Source: Sphaerospermopsis torques-reginae ITEP-024
GTDB taxonomy: Bacteria > Cyanobacteriota > Cyanobacteriia > Cyanobacteriales > Nostocaceae
DNA length: 64,000 nt
Reading direction: 5' to 3'
NCBI RefSeq assembly: GCF_019598945.1
Contig: NZ_CP080598.1
Location: forward strand, 3,782,001-3,846,000
Below the pieces are notes generated by a model, which had not been told where the DNA came from, made no database searches, and saw only the letters and a list, made by a program, of their open reading frames with translations. The position numbers and the translations under genes are program-made. Every line of letters begins with the position of its first letter. The stretch's first letter is position 1. This document shows, piece by piece, positions 61,574 to 64,000 of this stretch.

Positions 61574-61660
61574 TTAAGCTATTGCTAATATCCAAATAGC
61601 AAACTTTACACTTGCCAATCAGTTTGTTATTCTCAATCAATGGAATTACTAAATTTAGAT

Positions 61661-62245
61661 ATGAACTTTAAAATCATACCTTACTCCTTGGCAGCGTTGA
61701 TTTTATGCAGCGGCTACACAATTACTCCACCCGCATTAGCCAATCAACCACAAACAACAGTAAAATCTATATGGCAAGTCTTTTCTTCTCAAGAAGGAGG
61801 ATTTAGTATTTTATTTCCTGGGACACCCACAGTTACAAAACAAAAAATCAAAAGTAAAAATGGCGAAGTTGAGGTGAATTTATTTACCGTTGAACGCCCA
61901 CAGGAAGAGGTAAAATACACAGTTGCTTATATTGATTATCCAGAAGAATACATTGAACTATTAAAACGTAATAATCAGGTTGAAGCAGCGATAGATACTG
62001 GCAAGAAAACAGCTTTAGAAAATGCCAAAGCAACTTTAATTAGTGAAGAAAAAATGAGTTTAGAAGGTCATTTTGGCAAAGAAGTTAACTATACTAAACC
62101 TGGTGATAAAATTATTAAACAGAGAATCTTTTTAGTTGATAGAAGATTATATCAAGTCAGTGCAGAAACCACTACAAAAATGCAAAAATTTCTAACTAAG
62201 AGTATCAGTGGTTTTTGTGATTCTTTCAAGTTGTTACCAAAATAA
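61661..62245 (+). CDS. Secreted protein, possibly PsbP-like fold
   Basis: 194 residues from the ATG at 61661; an ATG at 61640 adds seven residues. Signal peptide about 1-30 (IIPYSLAALILCSGYTITPP). The mature part starts WQVFSSQEGGFSILFPGTPT, then TVERPQEEVKYTVAYIDYP, an alpha-helical AAIDTGKKTALENAKATL, and QRIFLVDRRLYQVSAETTTK. The alternating strand/helix order resembles PsbP/DUF1795-like domains, which occur in thylakoid-lumen proteins, but this is a weak match. Probably lumenal or periplasmic. It ends 286 bases before the convergent usher gene. Confidence 0.68.
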   Translation: MNFKIIPYSLAALILCSGYTITPPALANQPQTTVKSIWQVFSSQEGGFSILFPGTPTVTKQKIKSKNGEVEVNLFTVERPQEEVKYTVAYIDYPEEYIELLKRNNQVEAAIDTGKKTALENAKATLISEEKMSLEGHFGKEVNYTKPGDKIIKQRIFLVDRRLYQVSAETTTKMQKFLTKSISGFCDSFKLLPK

Positions 62246-62530
62246 GGTTTACTGAAAAGATGTTTTAACCACTCCCTAACCCTCCCCTTGACAAGGGGAG
62301 GGAATCGGATTTTGTGGTTTTCCCTCTTGATTCAGGAGGGATTAAGAGGTTGTTTGAAAAGTATTAGATGAAACCGATAATCTCTAGAAACATAACCCCC
62401 CTTCCCTACAAGGGAATGGGGGTTTCAAAGCCTCTCCCCGACGCGGGGAGAGGTTTGGAGAGGGGTTTATTTATACATTAAAAACTTTTCAAACATCCTC
62501 TAAGGGGGGTAAAAATTTGATATCTAAACT
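62246..62530. repeat. Intergenic hairpins between convergent genes
   Basis: Several GC-rich inverted repeats: CTCCCCTTGACAAGGGGAG (62283-62301), CCCCTTCCCTACAAGGGAATGGGG (about 62397-62422) and CCTCTCCCCG/CGGGGAGAGG (about 62432-62454). Such hairpins are common in Nostocales intergenic DNA and may act as terminators in both directions here. Confidence 0.75.
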
Positions 62531-64000
62531 TTACTTGGGAGTAATTTTCAGTGTACCAGTATCATATATGCCCTTAGCATCAGATGGAATTGCAAAGGGA
62601 ATCACCGCTGGAGGATTGGTAAATAAGCGAATTTCATAGCGTCCTGGTTTTAATCCAGAAGTAGCAAACTTACCTGATTTATTGGTAAATATAGTAACTG
62701 GTTGCCAATTGCGATCGCCCACAGCAACAATCTCTGCTGATCCTAGAGAAATAGGTTCACCATTAGCATTCAATAATACCCCTCGCAAGAAAACGGTAGC
62801 ATCTGTTCCCACTCGTACCAATGTACCACTGTTATAACTTGGCAAAACTTTGATGACGCGATCGCCTAAATCCATTCCCACAGGTAAATTAGGTGCATCA
62901 ATTGTAAGAGTAGAAATATTATAAGGACTTAAATTTGGCACTACACCAAATCCTAAATTATCAATGCGGGTAGTATAACCACCGGAACTAGGATTAATAC
63001 CGATTTCTTGACCTTTTATACCGTCTTTGGGAATTACTAAAGCAAAACTATTATTAATAGGACGAGACCAGCCAAAATAACCATCGGCAAATACTAAAGC
63101 AGTACCAAAATTGAATTTAGTAGTATTAGCGATCGCATTATTTCCATTTCTAGGAAAAACCGCATCATGAGATAAATTCCCATCAAAACGATAACCTGTA
63201 TAAGATAATCGCCCATTCCAATTATAACTCCGATCATTTTGGGTTAAACTCAGGGAAGGTTTGGGCGTGCCGATAGTTCGCAACGGGTTATAATTCCAGT
63301 TGAGACGATTAGTAGGTTCTCCTTTATTATTGATATTAGATGATGCTTGGATTGATTGACGGCTTCGGGGTAAAGTCCAAGAAAAATTAATGTCAGCACG
63401 TTGTTCTGCAAAACCAGTCCGATCAAGATTTTGACTGAGATTGAGATTTACATTTAACCCATTGCGGAAAGTTCTAGAAAGACCAAGAGAAAATCTATAA
63501 GTATTAGGAATATCTCGCCCAAATTGATATCTGGTACTCAGATTTCCTCTCATATCTCCGAATAATTTTTGACTATAATTAGCAGTAATATCATATAAAA
63601 AATCGTTACGTGGTTTCGCTTCTCCCACTCTAACAAAATTTCGTCCTTTAGATTCTACAGTTAATTGCAACGAACGTTGAGATGGATTATTGTCCCCAAC
63701 TTGCAAATATTCATAACGTAACTTACCAGCATAATCAATTCCTAATTGCTGATCGTGACTGAGGGCAAGATCCCAGCCCAAGTTACCATAATTGGTAGCA
63801 AAAATTCCCTCCAAACCAGCAAGTTGTTGTTGAAAATCTGCTTGTATATAAGTACCTGCGGTGAATTGATTAGTTAGACCTAAACGGTGGGATAAAGTCA
63901 AAATTGGTTGAGTAAAATCATAAGTGCGATCGCCATTACTTTCAATAGATGGAACACCCAAACTATAGGCAAATTGCTGTACTCCAGGTGCTAATAAATC
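62531..64000 (-). CDS. Outer-membrane fimbrial usher-like protein (FimD/PapC type), partial
   Basis: 489 residues, open to the window edge, so the N-terminal part is missing. Starts in the window with DLLAPGVQQFAYSLGVPSIE, the LLxPGxxxF pattern just before the usher barrel. A long barrel of alternating strands follows (GNLSTRYQFGRDIPNTYRFS, INFSWTLPRSRQSIQASSN, SYNWNGRLSYTGYRFDG), then NISTLTIDAPNLPVGMDLGD, RGVLLNANGEPISLGSAEIV and the C-terminal FATSGLKPGRYEIRLF domain. Ushers assemble chaperone-usher pili in the outer membrane. Cyanobacterial ushers usually lie near spore-coat-U-type pilins and chaperones, which would be outside the window. The stop lies against intergenic hairpins. Confidence 0.85.
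   Translation of the reverse strand, partial: DLLAPGVQQFAYSLGVPSIESNGDRTYDFTQPILTLSHRLGLTNQFTAGTYIQADFQQQLAGLEGIFATNYGNLGWDLALSHDQQLGIDYAGKLRYEYLQVGDNNPSQRSLQLTVESKGRNFVRVGEAKPRNDFLYDITANYSQKLFGDMRGNLSTRYQFGRDIPNTYRFSLGLSRTFRNGLNVNLNLSQNLDRTGFAEQRADINFSWTLPRSRQSIQASSNINNKGEPTNRLNWNYNPLRTIGTPKPSLSLTQNDRSYNWNGRLSYTGYRFDGNLSHDAVFPRNGNNAIANTTKFNFGTALVFADGYFGWSRPINNSFALVIPKDGIKGQEIGINPSSGGYTTRIDNLGFGVVPNLSPYNISTLTIDAPNLPVGMDLGDRVIKVLPSYNSGTLVRVGTDATVFLRGVLLNANGEPISLGSAEIVAVGDRNWQPVTIFTNKSGKFATSGLKPGRYEIRLFTNPPAVIPFAIPSDAKGIYDTGTLKITPK

Overview
The window comes from a filamentous, probably heterocyst-forming cyanobacterium of the Nostocales (Anabaena, Dolichospermum or a relative). The evidence is a low GC content with frequent GCGATCGC (HIP1) palindromes, many runs of short tandemly repeated heptamers (STRR) between genes, a CO2-uptake NDH-1 operon, a CpcL-type phycobilisome linker, myxoxanthophyll genes (cruF, cruG), a rubrerythrin of the RbrA type, and several Uma2-family genes. 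Most genes are chromosomal housekeeping or photosynthesis genes. Accessory material is thinly spread: one decayed TnpB element, several MITE-like elements, gene remnants, one Fic gene and one ATPase/nuclease-like gene pair.

Layout. 1-7 kb: the 5' part of pncB (minus strand) with a palindromic operator candidate, a 50-residue protein, an LCP-family protein, an AI-2E-type permease, a 5'-truncated tnpB and the collapsed remnant of a GGDEF-EAL gene. 7-13 kb: ndhF3, a Tat-signal beta-carbonic anhydrase, ndhD3 and cupA, all on the plus strand; this is the inducible CO2-hydrating NDH-1 module with a carbonic anhydrase built into it. 13-23.6 kb: two Uma2 genes, an ACC-deaminase-like PLP enzyme, a PPOX-class flavoprotein, a DUF1499 protein, rnhA, cruF-cruG, and rplU-rpmA. 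24-31 kb: a RlaP-like nucleotidyltransferase, pcxA, a secreted protein with MltA-like features, a VTT-domain membrane protein followed by a MerA-like flavoprotein. 31-44 kb: a PGM1-related ATP-grasp ligase, crcB, a class II Fic protein, htpX, a two-gene pentapeptide-repeat/membrane unit, a Suc/Fer-like thioredoxin-fold ferredoxin, a Mut7-C pseudogene split by a MITE, a ROK kinase and a third Uma2 gene. 44-53.5 kb: a membrane-anchored CpcL linker, a double-RCK ion channel with a non-standard filter, rbrA, two truncated genes meeting at a rearrangement junction, a TIGR04283-type glycosyltransferase and a cation/Ca2+ exchanger. 53.9-64 kb: dapL, an AAA ATPase/PD-(D/E)XK-like pair, a fourth Uma2 gene, a YebC-family regulator, DUF29 and nuclease-like proteins, a UbiH-type hydroxylase and the 3' part of an outer-membrane usher gene.

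How the genes work together. ndhF3/ndhD3/cupA convert CO2 to bicarbonate at the thylakoid, and the carbonic anhydrase encoded between them probably acts with the same complex. PcxA (light-driven proton extrusion linked to CO2 uptake) and CpcL (rods that feed photosystem I and cyclic electron flow) are encoded elsewhere in the window and belong to the same physiology, although they are not in one operon. cruF and cruG act in sequence in myxoxanthophyll synthesis. Intergenic space is dominated by STRRs, hairpin repeats and terminal-inverted-repeat elements, several lying directly against stop codons.

The best candidates for something undescribed are the ATPase/nuclease-like pair at 55.2-57.4 kb, the pentapeptide/membrane pair at 37.1-39.1 kb, and the carbonic anhydrase inside the CO2-uptake operon. 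All functions were read from the sequence by eye; no database search was run.
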